From: Immersiella caudata | Lineage: Eukaryota > Ascomycota > Sordariomycetes > Sordariales > Lasiosphaeriaceae | Assembly: GCA_030512335.1 (NCBI GenBank) | Contig: JAULSU010000001.1 | Coordinates: 2,914,001-2,978,000 of the forward strand | DNA: 64,000 nucleotides | Reading direction: 5' to 3' | Part shown: positions 12,419-23,074 of the stretch, one piece after another | Numbering within the stretch: position 1 is the stretch's first letter | How the letters are laid out: the number at the start of each line of letters is the position of its first letter | Made by a program: the position numbers and the translations under genes | Notes under the pieces: generated by a model | The model's input: the letters and a program-made list of their open reading frames with translations, nothing else | Told to the model about the DNA's origin: nothing | The model's database searches: none

Positions 12419-15305
12419 TTATAGAGCCTCAAAGTTAATACTGTCCTGCGCCCAGCCCATAGATATCGTGCTCCAAAGGTCATTATGCTGCTGCTGCTGC
12501 ACTCCGCTTCCGGCATCGCCACCCCCAAAGCCCCCCTGATCAAGATGGTTCGCAGAGAACGTCTCATCCCAGTATGGATAGTAGGGCTCAATACTCCCAT
12601 CCAGCATTGGACACTCAGTCCCCGGTATCACCGGCGGATGAGACGCCGGCATCGGCACGGGGCCCGCCGCCTTCCCGCTCCCAGTAGCGGCAGCCCACAA
12701 GTTCTGGATGATCCCCCCCGACGCTGGCGGCGGAGCAGGCGGAGGCGGAGGTCCCTCCAGCTTCCTGACCCGCTTCCTGAACTTGTCTCTCACTACCCCA
12801 ATGACCACCTTGCTTGCACTCAACACATCCATGCTATGCCGCAGCGCAGTCGCAGGCGCCGGAGGTTGCGAAGCCGAGGGCAATCCCAACATAATCTCCT
12901 CACTATCGCTCCCATCCCCCATCCGACACAACCGATCAAGGTAAGCACCAAACCCAACCGCGCGGCGCGCCACCGCATCGTCCCAGTCTGGATGATCTGC
13001 CAGCGGAAACGAAAGTCGATACCCTAGCACAATCGCAAGTATCAACGAGCCCCAGTCCGCACCGCAAAATGCGTTGACTTCCCCCGCCGGAAGAGACAGG
13101 AAGAACTCTAGCATGGCGTGCAACGTCGGGACCGTAGCCAACAGCTGATCTTGCGTGGGGATGTACCCCGGCATCTCGGGCCCGCTTTTGCTGGGGGGTT
13201 TGAGCGTGGGGATGCTAAAGAGCGGCGCGGCGGTGATGAATAGCCTTGTAAACATGACTGTGATGCGGATTGTCGACTGGGAAGCAACGGCGGGTGGAAT
13301 TTTGGACTCCCATTCGGTGAGTTGGGATTCGATGCCGCGGAGAACGAGGCCGGTTTGGTATTCAGACTGGTGGGAGACGGCGGAAGACTTCTTTTTGGCT
13401 TTGCGCAGCTCGTTGGTTTCCTCGACGAGGCGCTGGAGGCGGGCTTTCCAGGAGAGGGCCATGTCCGAGGGGGAAGTGCTGTGGCGTTGGAAGATGTCGA
13501 TGGCGAGGCCAGTGAAGGCGGTGTATTTGATGGGCCGGGAGCGGGCCCAGGCGGTGGACTGATGGGAAACCATGAAATAGGTTGCGAGGTACAGGCGGAT
13601 TTGATCCATGCGCTCAGGGGTGGGGGGAATGTCGATGTCGTCTGAGTCGCACTGTTGATCAAGCTCGAGATCGATTATGACGTCGACAGCCATGCGGATG
13701 TACTGGAAGGCTTGTTTGTTTTTAGGGCGGAGGTGGAAAGGGTACCTGGATGTGATGTGTTAGCTGCTAAGGGATACAGGTAGCCAGGGGTAGGTGAGAT
13801 GGAGGGGGGGGGAGGGGGGGGAAGAAAAACACTTCGGCCACCAGGTTCGAACCCAGTTGACCTACGTGTCTCGGCCCATCCGGCGCAGCGGCCTGCATGT
13901 TGCGAGTGCCCAGCCAACCTACTGAGCCGCTGCGCCATTCGTACTGCAGGATGGGCCTACAACAGGACGAAGAGATACTCTGTCCTAGAGACCGGCAGTC
14001 TGCCTCTGTCTGCCTCTGTCCTGCTTCGACACAGTTCCATGCAGACCAGATACAAAGAACCCCTGAGGCTCTACACAAATGCCCCCTTTTCTCCACTTAT
14101 CCCAACCGCCCCTAACAAACAAACAAGCAACCCTTGCAAACAGGGGTACAAACAAAGGTCACCAGGTAAGTAAGGTGGGTAAAACTCACCAAGCAACATA
14201 AACAACCAACCCCTCCAGCAACTCAATGCTCCTCTCTCCCCCAGCAACAAACTTGAGTCCCAAAATCTTCCTAAACTCCTCGTCATACAGACTATGCCCC
14301 TGCAGCGTACGCGTGCTACTCGCCACGGCCAAGACCGCAAGCAGAACAAAGGGTCTCTCCCTCGCGAGATCCGAGACGGTAGATTCAGGTGGGAGGACGA
14401 TGCAGGGGAAGTTGGGAAGCATTACTTTTTCTTCAGTTAGTCGTTCTTACTTTGTGGTAAAAGGGGCAAGGGGGGAAATACCATCTCGAAAGGTCACCAA
14501 CAGACTCGTAGCTGAGTCCAGATTGAAGGTAGGTCTAACACCCAATGCGCTTGCTACCGTTCTTGCTGGAGCTGATGCCGACGCACTCGCCGTCGCAGTG
14601 GTAGCCCCCCTAGACGGCGCAACTGAACTGGGCGGCGTACTCAGCGCCGACGCCCCCAGCGGGAGCGAAGACGCGTGACTTGCTGATGAGCCCGCGTGGG
14701 ACGCCGTGGAGCGCAGCCACTCTGCGTCTGCGTCGCCCATGTCGAAGTCGTAAGCCTCGTCGTCGTCGTCGTCGTCGGAGCCGGAGGACACGCCGGGGAC
14801 GAGGCGGTTGATGAAGTCCTCATGGGTGAGGCGGAGCTCCTCAAAGTTGGAGGTCACAGATTGTTCCGGCGGCATGGAGATGTCGATGGTAAAGGTTTTG
14901 GAGGGACCTGAGGGGGGTGGGAGGGGTTTGGGGGCTGGAGCATCAGGGCTGGGGGGTGTCAATAAAAGGGGTGGATAGCGGAGGAGGATGGAGAGATAAC
15001 ATTGGGGGAGAGGACAAGGAGGGTAGTGTGCATACCGCTTCGATTGTCTCGGCCTCCTCGTGCGCGGGCCGGTTTTAAAGACGCATTCTCTCTTGGAGTC
15101 GAGGCACCTGCTCAACTCATGAGTACCTGGCAGAGTGAAGCAGCGAGTGGCGTCGGCGGGTGCGGTACCTCTTGCAGATGCCCAGCTGATTGCTCGCCTG
15201 GCATTTCACCTTTGCGCTTCTGCATGCCTCACAAGCGTTGGTAATCCGAGGGCGCGGGACTGCCGGCCCGCCCTCGTTGGGTGCGTTGGCGTCTGTCGTC
15301 TCCAT
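12419..15305 (-). CDS. Zn2Cys6 fungal transcription factor, five exons
   Basis: Exons reconstructed by phase: 15169-15305, 15036-15107, 14482-14948, 14190-14424, 12419-13745, giving 745 residues. The zinc cluster spans the first intron: Cys25, 28, 35, 44 on exon 1 and Cys47, 54 on exon 2 (CX2CX6CX8CX2CX6C), followed by an Arg/Lys-rich linker. Exon 3 has an Asp run (GTC repeat on the plus strand) and Ser/Ala-rich sequence. Exons 4-5 encode the helical middle region (HLRPKNKQAFQYIRMA) seen in fungal regulators of this class, and the C-terminus ends with Pro, Gly and Gln-rich stretches. Start is the ATG at 15305. Intron 2 (14949-15035, 87 nt) has no stop and a length divisible by three, so it may be retained (774 residues). 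Intron 4 (13746-14189) is unusually long at 444 nt. DNA target unknown. Confidence 0.85.
13825..13937 (-). repeat. tRNA-promoter-like (SINE-like) element inside a TF intron
   Basis: On the minus strand, an A-box-like TGGCGCAGCGG (13937-13927) is followed about 80 nt later by a perfect B-box core GGTTCGAACC (13853-13844) and then by a T5 run (13829-13825), the order of an internal RNA polymerase III gene. An 11-bp perfect inverted repeat (13882-13892 with 13926-13936) encloses a 33-nt loop. It cannot be folded as a normal tRNA because the T stem does not pair, so I call it tRNA-derived or SINE-like. It sits in the exceptionally long intron 4 of the Zn2Cys6 gene, in the same orientation as that gene. 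Confidence 0.4.
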
Positions 15306-15975
15306 TGTTCCAAGCTCACTGTCAGCACAGGTCAAAGTACTTTTGCCTCCCTCACCTCAAGTCAAGCTTCTGAATGTAAGAGGTGTGGAGTAAAAGAGAC
15401 GCCAGTGGGTACGGAGTACAACCCCGAGAACTGTCGGGCCCAGAAAAAAAGACTGACATCTCTCGAAATAAAATCAGATGCGGCGCGGACCGGGGATGTG
15501 GGGATGTGGGGAAGTCAGCCCGACTGTGCTTAGCCTCCGAAGCAGCACGGAGCTTAAATCCCACACAGAGCGGGGGTCGTATCGGATCCGGCTTTGGATC
15601 GGCTGGATGAACTGGGCCTATCAGATCAGCCCGCGCTGCATCCCCGTTTCCGACCCTTTCAAGAAAACACAAAGGTAAGATGATATTTATCGTAAATCTA
15701 TCGCTCGTCCATGCTAAATAGGGTATTACTAATAATACTGGCCAGCCACAACTCGAACCCCAAGTACCTCGGAGAGAAGAAAAAAAATCCCCCCCCCAGA
15801 AATCATAGGAATCAAAATTTCCATCAGGAATTCATGAGATATCTTACCAGATCCCAAAAACCCATCGCAACGCCCAAAACACAAAACCGCCCACCAAACT
15901 CAAGCCTCGCCTGAATGATCATACATGACATATCCCTCATCCCAATCATACATCATCCACCCGCACCATTCCTCA
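15306..15975. other. Intergenic: TF promoter and 3' end of the upstream orphan
   Basis: Both flanking genes are on the minus strand, so this 670-bp gap holds the Zn2Cys6 gene promoter and leader, and the 3' UTR of the next gene. The part near 15760-15900 is A-rich on the plus strand. Nothing else recognised. Confidence 0.5.
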
Positions 15976-18075
15976 TCACGGAATAGCCTCCTCCGAACAC
16001 CTCACCACCTCACAAAGCGACCGTATCAACAATGGGTCCATCCCCTCCGCCTCCCTCGCCTGCGCCAGCCGCAAGCTTCCATCAGGCGGCCTCAGCTCCG
16101 CTCCCGTCTGCTTCAGCGTCGCCACCAAAAACGCAATGCAACGTCCAAGACCCGCTTGTACATCCCGCAGCGTGGCCGACTCGTTACTGTTCCCCGCTCC
16201 GCCTACATTGCCCATCCGACGACTGTTAATGCGTCGGAGTAGCGGGTTGACGGCAGAGTGGGCTTGGGCCGAAGCTTGCAATCCCAGTATGCTCGCTGCT
16301 TTCTTGGGGATCCTAGGGCCCGCTTTATCATCTCCTTCGTGGTCGTTGGACATGCGGGAGAGCGGCGTGGTCGGGACGGGACAGAGAGCGTTGATGTAGT
16401 TGTAAGCAATGAGATGGGCGTAGAGTGCGTCGCAGAGGTAGTCGGAGCCGGTGGAGAATATGTTCTTGATGGGGGTCCAGTTTGGGGTCATGGGTGCACG
16501 GGAAGCCGCGCCCGGCAGCTCCGAGATGCCTGCTAGGTTGGCGGCTGCGCTGCTGTTTTGTCTGGCTCTGCGAGCCTGGATGAGCTTGGGGAAGCCCCAG
16601 CGGCTTGCTTGCTTGGTGCTGGAGCTCGAGAACGAGAATACCGAGCGGTTATCTTCGCTGAGACGGCGCTGGTGGCTTGGGGTTGAGCGGTGCTTGAGCT
16701 TCTTGGAGTAGGTGCGGATAGTCTCGATCGACAGGCTAGAAGAGAGGAGCATCGTCTCGGGGAAGCAGGCTATCGAGATACGCAAGGTTTCGACCACCTC
16801 TGGCGGGAGCGGGATACCAGGTGATGATATTGCCGAAGAGCTGTTGGTCACACGCGGGGCAAACACCTCGGCGTTGGACTCAGCCCAACTCCCGATGGTC
16901 GCCATTGATAGCTTTCTCATGCCGTTGGCCGGCTCTTGCTGTTGAGGACGTTGCTCTGGCCCTTCGTCGTCAAAGACAAAGCCGCTGTAGCCGCTTGCAC
17001 CACCGGCATGGAAGGAGCCTGCGGTAGATAGACGATGTTGGAGTGGATCCGGTTCGTTGGACTCAAACGACGGTTTGGAGGCGTCGATGACCGTGCGGCC
17101 ACAAGATGTTGCTAGCAAGGGCATGGGAGGATGTGATGTGAGCGGGCCTCCGAACGTAAATTCCCGCTCGTTTGACCCGCTGGAATCGCTAGATGTGAAA
17201 AATTGTAGCGGGGTCGAAGGCGAAGGTGCGGCTGGCGCGGCTGGCCGTGGCACTTCTTCGTGAAAGGTTTTCTTCAGCGACGACTTTCGCTTTGGGACCG
17301 CAAGCGGGGGTTGGATATCGATGAGCCGCGGCCGCTCCATCCGTGGCTGACCTGATGATGTATGCGGTCGCTCGTCCGTTGACAGCCGTACGGGAGCTCG
17401 GTGAGAGACGTTGGCCGTTGCAGGCCTGGAAGAGAGCGGTTGGTGTTGTGGGGCAAACATATCTCTTGTCTCAAGGGCGTTGAACCCGGATGTTGCGCGC
17501 GGCCGCGGAGACGAAGAAGGGACGTCTGAGACCTCGCTGCTCCTGGTGTCTGGCCGTGGGTGAGAATCGAAATCGCCATCGCCGTCGAACCAAGTTCCTT
17601 GGGCGCGATCCACTTTTGAAGAATTTAGGGAAGATGGCGAGACGGGCTTTTGAGAGAGGAGTGAAGAGCATCGACCAGAGACGGACGTAGCGGCTGTGGT
17701 GAAGGACTGCTCTCGCGTCCGAACCGGGGGCGGCTCCATACCCGCAGACGACTCACTCGCGGAATCGGAGGTCTCGCCCGGGTACTCCGATTCATCATGC
17801 CCAAACGTCTCGACCGAAGCATTTCGTCTGATGTCTACAATCAGCGAATGCGGACGCGGCCGATCGACAGCGCCCTGGAGAGTTGGCGTTGGTTGTCGAG
17901 TCACCAGGAGCTCTTGGAACGGATAGTCATCCTCGAAATTTGGTGTGGCAAGACCCGAGGACGGGCAGCCCGCCGTCATGGACTTGGAAGTGAAGACGGC
18001 TGCGGAGACCTCGAGGTCCCGAGCCAGCAATTCTGGGAAATTGCATTCCGTCGCGGGCTCTTCGATGGTGGCCAT
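15976..18075 (-). CDS. Conserved-looking fungal protein of unknown function, Ser/Pro-rich
   Basis: One long open frame. I choose the ATG at 18075 (MATIEEP...), which has an ideal context (CCAAGATGG) and gives 699 residues. The frame continues upstream to an ATG at 18435 (819 residues), but that codon has a poor context and the extra 120 residues look like a translated pyrimidine-rich leader. The N-terminal two thirds are Ser/Pro/Thr-rich and probably disordered, with basic patches such as PKRKSSLKK. The C-terminal third is ordered and helical (for example SDYLCDALYAHLIAYNYI) and is the likely conserved part. I recognise no named domain, transmembrane helix or catalytic motif, and assign no function. 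Confidence 0.75.
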   Translation of the reverse strand: MATIEEPATECNFPELLARDLEVSAAVFTSKSMTAGCPSSGLATPNFEDDYPFQELLVTRQPTPTLQGAVDRPRPHSLIVDIRRNASVETFGHDESEYPGETSDSASESSAGMEPPPVRTREQSFTTAATSVSGRCSSLLSQKPVSPSSLNSSKVDRAQGTWFDGDGDFDSHPRPDTRSSEVSDVPSSSPRPRATSGFNALETRDMFAPQHQPLSSRPATANVSHRAPVRLSTDERPHTSSGQPRMERPRLIDIQPPLAVPKRKSSLKKTFHEEVPRPAAPAAPSPSTPLQFFTSSDSSGSNEREFTFGGPLTSHPPMPLLATSCGRTVIDASKPSFESNEPDPLQHRLSTAGSFHAGGASGYSGFVFDDEGPEQRPQQQEPANGMRKLSMATIGSWAESNAEVFAPRVTNSSSAISSPGIPLPPEVVETLRISIACFPETMLLSSSLSIETIRTYSKKLKHRSTPSHQRRLSEDNRSVFSFSSSSTKQASRWGFPKLIQARRARQNSSAAANLAGISELPGAASRAPMTPNWTPIKNIFSTGSDYLCDALYAHLIAYNYINALCPVPTTPLSRMSNDHEGDDKAGPRIPKKAASILGLQASAQAHSAVNPLLRRINSRRMGNVGGAGNSNESATLRDVQAGLGRCIAFLVATLKQTGAELRPPDGSLRLAQAREAEGMDPLLIRSLCEVVRCSEEAIP

Positions 18076-18435
18076 CTTGGTGATTGGGAATGAGGTTGCC
18101 GGCAGAGTCGGTAGGCTGGATGTAGTTGGGGATAATATCAGGGGTAGGAGCCTTTTCATGCTCGATACGGATCGTCGTGGGGCGAATCCCTGTCCCAGTG
18201 CAGATCGCTTGAAACTGCACCTCTCGGGGTTTGTCTGGTACAGAATGTGGGAGATAGGGAGCAGTGTAACCGTAGGACCGGGTTCTGGCATCGAAGCCTG
18301 GCCGTAGGAGAAAGGGCGTCTGTGGTGTATTGCGCTCGCTAGGTGGTCCCTGGTCGGCGACAAGGTATTGCCAGAGCCGAGCGGCTGCGAATACGGGGGA
18401 CCCGACGGAGAATAAGGACCGGGGGACTCTCTCAT

Positions 18436-20269
18436 CGAGCCAGCAGATGGGATGGAAGTGGCATGGTTGGGTTCGGCAGTGGGCTCGATGTTGTGGCACG
18501 CGGCGCTGTCAAAGCTGTAGCTGTAGCTGTAGCTGTAGCCGTGGTAGAGATGAAAGCGGGCGTAGGCACACGAGACATGCTGTTGCAGGCGTCCTGAGCC
18601 TGAGCCTGGCCTCGAGGCAAGGGCGAGGAGGCAAAAGGAACGAGCGCCGGAGCCGAGACAGTGATAAAGATGACGGAGACATCAAATAGCTGGTCGCACA
18701 CAGGACTCAATGCCGTGCTGACGCCGTTGGGCAGGCGTTCCGGGGCCACCAGAGATGGGGCAACCAGCTGGGTACACAGTGGCCGTCATTTATAGCAGGT
18801 ACACGAGGGCATCACCAGGTACACGCCGTGTACAGGTGTGTGCCCTCCCTGTTTTAGGTTATCCGAAGCCAACCACGTCGGGGGGGTGGTCTGGCCCCAA
18901 CACTGGTTGAGGTTGGCTGGCCGTGTGCGCCGGCGTGGAGAGATGCAGGGGAACACGCATGTGGAGCACGCAGCAGACACTGTTTGGACGGTGCGTCGCT
19001 CTCCTGCCGGGCCCAATCGACCAGATGGATGACGAGCTCGTCCGGCCCGCCGTGAGATCAAGGTACGGGTAGACACAGGACGTGGGTCTCTGGGCGCCAG
19101 CCCACTCGACGAAGCTTTCGCCTACGGCGGAGCAACCTGCGGGGAATGTTTGGAATCTGCTAGGGGCGACGGAGAAACGAGAGGAGCACCGCGCTCTGAA
19201 CCCGCTGCGCACCTCGTGCTTGCGCTCTAGGCGGATGGGAGCTGGATCATGCCGTCATCCGGACTCGTCTCGCATGTGCCCTCCCGGCTGCCCGCCGCGA
19301 ACGGAGCTTGGAACTCGGGAGGTGTGGGAGCGAGGTGGGTGGTTGGTAGTTGGTGGGCATTAGTAGATGCCCGCGCTGTCGATGGCAGCTAAAGCAAAGC
19401 AGAACGCAAGAAGCATGAGACGTCTGAAAGGGAAGTGATCATCGGGGCGCGGAAGGGAAAAAAAAAAAAAAAGCGACAACTGAGCAACAGCTCCCGAAAG
19501 TGGCCAGTTGTCGTCCAATGTATGAGGCCTAGGCCTGCACCGAGGTGCCGTTGGCGGCTCATGTCGCAGGACAGGCACGCCGACCGAGCCGCCCGAACGG
19601 CGGGGTCGTTGCGCGAGGCATCAAAGAGGGTGTGAAGAGATCTGAACTTTCCTGGTTTCGAGAAGCCCCTCTGGCTGAAGCAACCCACTTCGTCGATGAC
19701 TGGCGTCGCCTACCGTGCGGATTGCGCTGCGGCTGAGACACAAGCCTCGTATCATTGGGCGGTCCCGAAGTCCCTTGTTTGGTCCGAGCTTTTTGTGGCG
19801 TCCCCAGTCTCGGGCAGCAAGCTTGGCTTGGCTGCCGGGATCTACAGGGCCCATTCTCAATCGCAACGACGTCCGACAGCTCTAGGCAAATATAGCAAAA
19901 AACAAAAAAAAAGTCTGCTTTCTTTCTCATCCCTAGAAGGCGTTGCCCGATAGCGCGATTTTTACCCCTCCCGAGAGCCTGGCATCAGATTGGTCTACCC
20001 TGACACACACAGCTGCCTGTTTGTCGTACAAGGAACCGAAAAGGAAAGGAGAGAGACAAGAAGGAAAAAAATCTCCTGTGGCCAGTGCAACCAACTGTGG
20101 AACCTGCATTGCACAGTTCACCGGAAAACGCGACTCGCATCGTCTGGGCCAAATCTCGAGCGAGCAGCTTCCCGCGATAGGTGTCACTCACTCGCCTTTT
20201 TCTGCCCTTCGCCCATTATTTTTTTTCTTCTTGCGGAGGCTCGAGCGTCGCGCTCTCCGAAGGGAAAGG
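18436..20269. other. Divergent intergenic region upstream of ipi3
   Basis: About 1.8 kb between the minus-strand orphan and the plus-strand ipi3 gene, so it contains both promoters. It holds an AGCTGT microsatellite, an A15 run at 19458-19472 and a T-rich stretch at 20217-20231 just upstream of ipi3. Only short ORFs, with no domain seen. Confidence 0.5.
18514..18540. repeat. Hexanucleotide microsatellite (AGCTGT)n
   Basis: Four full copies plus a partial copy of AGCTGT, directly readable. It lies in the region between two divergent genes. Confidence 0.9.
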
Positions 20270-21647
20270 ATGCTTTCGGAAGAATTTGTCTCGGCCATCT
20301 GCGGGGCCCCTTTGAGCTCTAACACGGCCATAGCAAAGGATGTTGGCATTTACTGCCACGCCTTGAGCCCCACGTATTCAGTTAAGTCGACCTTCAAGAA
20401 AAACTCAGCCCCGCCAAGGTGCCTTGCCGTCAGCGAGACCCATGTCTTTGCTGCGCAGCATGAAAAGGCCTATGTCCACGTGTACTCGAGGATACGTGGG
20501 AACCAGGAAGCCTTTGTTGCCTTTCCCGAGAGGATACGATGTCTGACGCTCATCGGTGACGTCCTCGTCCTGGGCACCGCCGAGGGTCGGGTGATGCTTT
20601 GGGAGGTGAGGCTTCTTCTGCTGTTTGAGCGGTGCGAGCATCCAAAAGCTGACACGGTGGCAGACATGTACCGGACGACTAGTGTCGACTCCTGCGCGCC
20701 ACGTCCAGGCAGTCTCCTGCGTGGTTGCCACGCCCTATCACATCCTCACGGGTTCGGATGACTCCGATATCCACGTCTGGTCTCTGCCGCAGCTGCTAGA
20801 ACTGGATTCCACTGCGGAACACGAGCCGGAGCGGACCCTTTCCAACCACCGGGCCGCCATCACCTCTCTGTCAGCCAGCCCCAGTGTCAGCGTCGACACT
20901 AACTTCTGCGTGTCAGCAAGCAAAGACAAGTCTTGTATCATCTGGAACTATCAGACGGGTGACGTTCTTCGCACCCTCTTGTTTCCCAGCTCCCCTCTCT
21001 GCCTCTCCCTGGATTCTTCATCCAGGGCCATCTGCGTTTCTTGCGAGGATGGGTCTCTTTACCTCACCGAGCTGTTCGGCGAGGCTCCGCTGCTGGGTCC
21101 GCAGTCCGAGGACTCTGCAACCGTAGTCCAGGTCTCATCACCATTCGGTGCCACTCAGCAAGATGTGGGCCCGGCGTCCTGCTTGGCCCTCAGCTATGAC
21201 GGCACCACTCTCATCACCGGGCATCCGAAGGGTCAACTCCTAAAGTGGGATGTCGCCAACAACAAGACGCCTCTCGAGCTGGCCAGTCTTAACGCCGCCG
21301 TCACTAACCTCGTCTTCGTCTCGCCGTTCCCCACGGCGAAGGCCACTAAGACGGTGAACATTGTCAAACCTAACCAAGCTGAGCGGAACTACACGTTCAC
21401 TGCGCAGCTAGAGTCTCGCCTAGATGGCGATTCGCGGTTCGACTCTCTTTTAAACACCCCTGGGTTCTTGCAAGAGACCCTGGAAAGCGCAATTGCTGCC
21501 CTCGAGCAGCAGCCTGTCGCGGAGAGCGGTAGCGAACAGGAGCTCCGCAAGCAGAACGAGGAGCTGTGGGAGATTATCAACGAACAGAAAGCACTCCAGA
21601 AGCAAACACTTCAGCGGTACGTTGAAGCGAAAGCTCGCCACTCCTGA
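20270..21647 (+). CDS. ipi3: Ipi3-like WD40 protein, pre-rRNA processing
   Basis: Two exons (20270-20605 and 20664-21647) with a 58-nt intron in phase 0 give 439 residues. The protein begins MLSEEFVSAICG, carries several WD-type blades (for example ending GRVMLWE, SDIHVWSLP, CIIWNYQTGD, GQLLKWDV) and ends in a Gln/Glu-rich coiled coil (ELRKQNEELWEIINEQKALQ). This layout and length match Ipi3 of the Rix1 (Ipi1-Ipi2-Ipi3) complex, which acts on pre-60S particles in the nucleus for ITS2 processing. The join restores E followed by TCTGR, the expected blade continuation. The start is the ATG at 20270; frames open upstream of it are leader sequence. Confidence 0.85.
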
Positions 21648-21967
21648 TCTTGGGTTGCGTGACAAGTTTGCTCATATGGGGGTTCGTTAGATTTGTCGGA
21701 TGAGAAGCGTCGGAGGAGTATATCTTTGGAGTCACGAATACATGTGTGTGCCGTGTGCTTGGGAAACCTCATGTGGACGGTGGTAGACGGATGTGTCCGT
21801 GTGAGACAGTTACCATTGCACTACTACAATGCGATACCCCTTACCACATCGTCGTATCTGTGCGGCCGTGTCATTTGATGATTTACCACGCGTGGTTGAC
21901 GCGTCTTGACATCCACAAACTGCCCATCTATCCCAACCACAGGTATTTTTAACGTATCAAAAACATC
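21648..21967. other. Convergent intergenic gap
   Basis: 320 bp between the stops of two converging genes, with nothing recognised beyond presumed 3' UTRs. Confidence 0.5.
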
Positions 21968-23074
21968 CTACCCCGAAGAATAGCCCATCCCCTTCTCCGC
22001 CAAATCCTGGCCCCCCTCTGCTCCCGTTCCGACAACCCTCCCCTCCACAACCTGCCCCTTCACCCCCTTTCTGACTTTCTCATCCTCCTCAGGCGCCGCC
22101 ACCCGCCCATTGATCCTAAACGCCTTCGCATTTGCATTACTCAGTGCAAGTAACCCCGCTGTGATCAGCAGCAGCGCCATCATAACTATCGCACCTGCCT
22201 GTGTCATGTTACCCGACACCGCCGCGACAAGAAATACAATCAGCTTCGCAGCTGCTTCGAGGTACCCCTCTACGTGAGTTTTGGTGCGGAGCCAGGAGTC
22301 TGCGGTGATGGCGCGGAGATCTTCAGGGGTGCCGCGGAGCTTTACGACAGATGAAGGTTTTCCGTCGGAGAGGGAGATGATGTATTCTGTGAGGCGGGAA
22401 AGGTGCGGATGGGAGGAGTTTCCGTGGGCGCTGGTTGTTGGGGGGAGGTCGGAGTCGGTGGAGGAATCTGTTTGGATTGGGGGTGGCGGTTGAAGAGAGG
22501 AGGAATGATGCTTGGTGCGCTGCTTGATCACCCAGATGTTGAGGAGTCGGGAGGCCATGAGGGCTGAAAGACTGCCGAGGGCCCACCAGTCTCCGAGGAG
22601 GACGGTAAGGACTAAGGCAGCTATGGTGAGGATGGGTGATATGAGGTAAAAGAGGTGGGAGAGCCAGCCTAGATCCGGGATGTCGTCTGCAGCAAAGATG
22701 GTGGAGTGAAGGCCGCTTTGGGAACGGCGGAGGCGGAGACCGACCGAAAGGGTGACAGTTTCGCCGGGTTTGGCGATGCGCTGGATGTAGCTAGCGGTGG
22801 CGGTGTTGTTGATGGGGAGCGTGACGGAGTGGGCGCCGCGGATAGGTTCGACAGCGCTGATGATGGCGCTGGATGAGGTTCGTCTGGCTAGCTCATCGGC
22901 TGCTTGCTGGTAGTGTAGGCCCGGGGTAAGGAGGAGGGTGTCAAGCCAGGAAGAGCCGCCTGTGATCACGGTGCGCATGCCTACGGTGCTCAAGTCGGCT
23001 AATGCCAAAAGACCGCCGGCACTCAGTGAGACGCCGGGGATCGGGCGGGTCGTCCATTCAGGAAACGAGACCAT
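21968..23074 (-). CDS. Four-helix membrane protein, fungal orphan
   Basis: A single-exon 368-residue protein with ATG at 23074. Two hydrophobic hairpins are visible: about residues 138-182 (HLFYLISPILTIAALVL then a second helix) and about 262-310 (AAAKLIVFLVAAVSG then MMALLLITAGLLAL). Between them is a hydrophilic, Ser/Pro-rich loop of about 80 residues that probably faces the cytosol or a lumen. The C-terminal tail is charged and Gly-rich. The N-terminus has one moderately hydrophobic stretch but no clear signal peptide. I recognise no family. Some Pezizomycotina genomes carry predicted proteins of this general design, but I cannot name one from sequence alone. Confidence 0.72.
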   Translation of the reverse strand: MVSFPEWTTRPIPGVSLSAGGLLALADLSTVGMRTVITGGSSWLDTLLLTPGLHYQQAADELARRTSSSAIISAVEPIRGAHSVTLPINNTATASYIQRIAKPGETVTLSVGLRLRRSQSGLHSTIFAADDIPDLGWLSHLFYLISPILTIAALVLTVLLGDWWALGSLSALMASRLLNIWVIKQRTKHHSSSLQPPPPIQTDSSTDSDLPPTTSAHGNSSHPHLSRLTEYIISLSDGKPSSVVKLRGTPEDLRAITADSWLRTKTHVEGYLEAAAKLIVFLVAAVSGNMTQAGAIVMMALLLITAGLLALSNANAKAFRINGRVAAPEEDEKVRKGVKGQVVEGRVVGTGAEGGQDLAEKGMGYSSG

